This document shows, piece after piece, positions 62,214 to 64,000 of a stretch of DNA of 64,000 nt; positions within the stretch are counted from its first letter, which is position 1, and each line of letters begins with the position of its first letter. The notes beneath the pieces were generated by a model that made no database searches, was not told the origin of the DNA, and was given only the letters and a program-made list of their open reading frames with translations. The DNA comes from Nemopilema nomurai (lineage: Eukaryota; Cnidaria; Scyphozoa; Rhizostomeae; Rhizostomatidae). The DNA lies in contig ML133454.1 in assembly GCA_003864495.1 (NCBI GenBank), positions 2,957,233 through 3,021,232 on the forward strand, given 5' to 3'. The position numbers were made by a program, and so were the translations under genes.

Positions 62214-64000
62214 GTTGGTACCTTCCCTTACCATCTTCTTCTATTCTTTTAGACTCCGCAAATCACTATTCTATTTACTTTTGAATCAATTCAAACTCAA
62301 TAAAAGCAGAAGATGGATCACGAAAAGAATTTTATATTAATCATAATGAAAGAAAGAATATCCTTTTCCTCAACATACTATCCTTTGAACTCCCTAAAAG
62401 AATATTAACTCTTCAAAAACATGTAACAAAAATGCTTTACCAATAGGTTGAGTTTTAAGCTAATTCTACTCTGCAGGGAATACTTGAACTTAGCCATGCT
62501 CCAGATTGCCGCCTTAAAAGAGTTGTTGGGCATGTTGATATAGATTGTAAACATTGCATTTGATAATCGTTTTCAGCATTGGAAATGCCTACACAGCAAG
62601 TATATCTAGTTGCAAAATCACAGCTGTTTAAACAAGCACTGTGGGCTCAAACCTTGCCTCAAACAAGCACTACTTATTTCGACATCAATTGCGAATTCTG
62701 CTAAATGCTTTCATTAGCTTGCTTGTCGTGAAAGACTGATTCTCGCAACTGTTATGTAATTTTGTATTTAGAGAGGTTTACCAATTTTCATTGAAACTGA
62801 TTCAAAATGAAAGGATCCATAATATATCGAGCTCATATGCAATAAAAACTTTAGATGTTTACAATTTGCACAAGAAAAGAGTAAAAAACAGCTTTGAAAA
62901 CCAACACCAGTATACTTGAATGAATTCTCGTGTGATAGAATACTGGCTCATGACAAAACACTTTTCCGGCTGTTTTCCAACTGGGTTGATAGTGATAAAG
63001 AAACAAACATCATTCAAATCAAGCAAAAAGAAAATTGGAACAATTCCACAGGAGACCTGCATTTTGTAGCATTTAAGTATGCAAGTCCTTAATCTTGCTT
63101 CTAGAAAGAAAATGCTTTTATTAGTTCTGTTGAGGAAATTAGACTGTGTTACGTGTGAAACTGCAATTGCTAAGTGCAAAAATCTACTTATTACTACAAT
63201 GTATTCTGTTTCACAGATACAATCTATCTAACTAATTCGTATGTTTTACTAGCTTACATGATAAGTTAATTCAAAGCAGTTTTTGTCTATTGGCAACTAA
63301 CCCTAGAAATACGACTGCCAACTGGCAACGCCCTTGTCAAACTGCAGGATGCTAACCAGATTATGCCCTTGCTTTACAATTTGTCTGTCTTTGTTGATCG
63401 GTAACTTTTGTCACCCATTCCGCAACACCATGACACCTCGCCCATCGTTTGGAGCCGTTTGAAATCGTCCCAATACTGGCAAGTGGCAAGAAATGCATGG
63501 GGAAGTTATATTCAACATCCAATGATAATATTGAAGAACATAGAATACTGCTGAAATCGTTGACCAGCTGTAAGTGGTTTGGGCTCAATAACCCTACCTA
63601 TGAAATCACCTACGCATAACGGAATTCAGAAAGGCAGCCAGCATCATTTATATCATTTAAGCGCCATCTTTTATCTGCTAATTGTGAACTTTATGATGGT
63701 GTCAACGAGTGTTTCAATGATTCATCAATACCTCACATATGCAAGCATCTTGTCGGCGATGTTATCTGTGCAGTTTAAGGCTCCATAAAACCGAAAAATC
63801 GATACTTGTTCCATTTAAACCAGATTATCCGAAGCAGAATCCATGTGCTGCAATGCCTTAATGATACCGAGGCTTGATAAGTGAATTCCACACACGCGCC
63901 TATGATGTCAATGAGATTAACGATTATATCTTGAGTCAAATTCAGTACCAGCTATTTTGACAAATTATTTCTTATGTGATTCTATTGACTTTACAGACCA
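62214..64000. other. Presumed first intron of the second CNTNAP-like gene
   Basis: No matching acceptor exon (laminin-G second half with a W-H-T/V core) was found before the window ends. Short frames here look random. Confidence 0.5.

Overview
The window is animal nuclear DNA: AT-rich, with widely spaced genes whose exons have clear GT/AG borders, large introns and many decayed transposons. The gene content (organic-cation transporter, DAD1, glycerol kinase, rhodopsin-like GPCR, otopetrin, Neurexin-IV/Caspr-like adhesion protein, CAP protein) is metazoan. The intronless orphan-type GPCR and the otopetrin would fit a cnidarian or another early-branching marine invertebrate, but the sequence alone does not prove the phylum. 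There are no bacterial operons, CRISPR arrays, rRNA or recognisable tRNA genes.

Layout. 1-5.1 kb: six 3' exons of an SLC22/MFS transporter (+), with a 29-bp repeat in one intron and a 20-bp minisatellite just past the stop. 7.2-11.1 kb: DAD1 (two exons, -) and an intronless glycerol kinase (-). 11.8-14.2 kb: transposon debris, including a hAT-like element and a 418-bp Harbinger-like MITE with a TTA duplication. 15.4-16.4 kb: an intronless class A GPCR (+). 18.9-20.8 kb: a 145-bp MITE and an EF-hand/ubiquitin-like gene (-). 22.36-25.66 kb: a three-part nest in which a Tc1-like element is interrupted by a second Tc1-like element and by a hAT element, each with its own target duplication. 26.7-27.2 kb: a LINE remnant (-). 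27.5-29.2 kb: otopetrin (+). 30.8-31.9 kb: a 1,129-bp hAT-type element with a perfect 8-bp duplication. 32-40.6 kb: mostly featureless, apart from one GC-rich possible exon, a 3 x 169-bp tandem repeat and a (GAT)31 microsatellite. 40.7-53.3 kb: a four-exon Neurexin-IV/CNTNAP-like gene (+) with an 8.3-kb first intron. 55.7-57.2 kb: a secreted CAP-domain gene (-) with a long charged tail. 61.97-62.2 kb: first exon of a second CNTNAP-like gene (+), a tandem paralogue that runs out of the window.

The genes do not form one pathway; several encode membrane or secreted products. The adhesion-protein pair is the only local gene duplication. Three single-base breaks, one in the otopetrin and two in the CNTNAP-like gene, all lie in G runs and all three are repaired by one extra G. 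This looks more like homopolymer undercalling in the assembly than gene decay.
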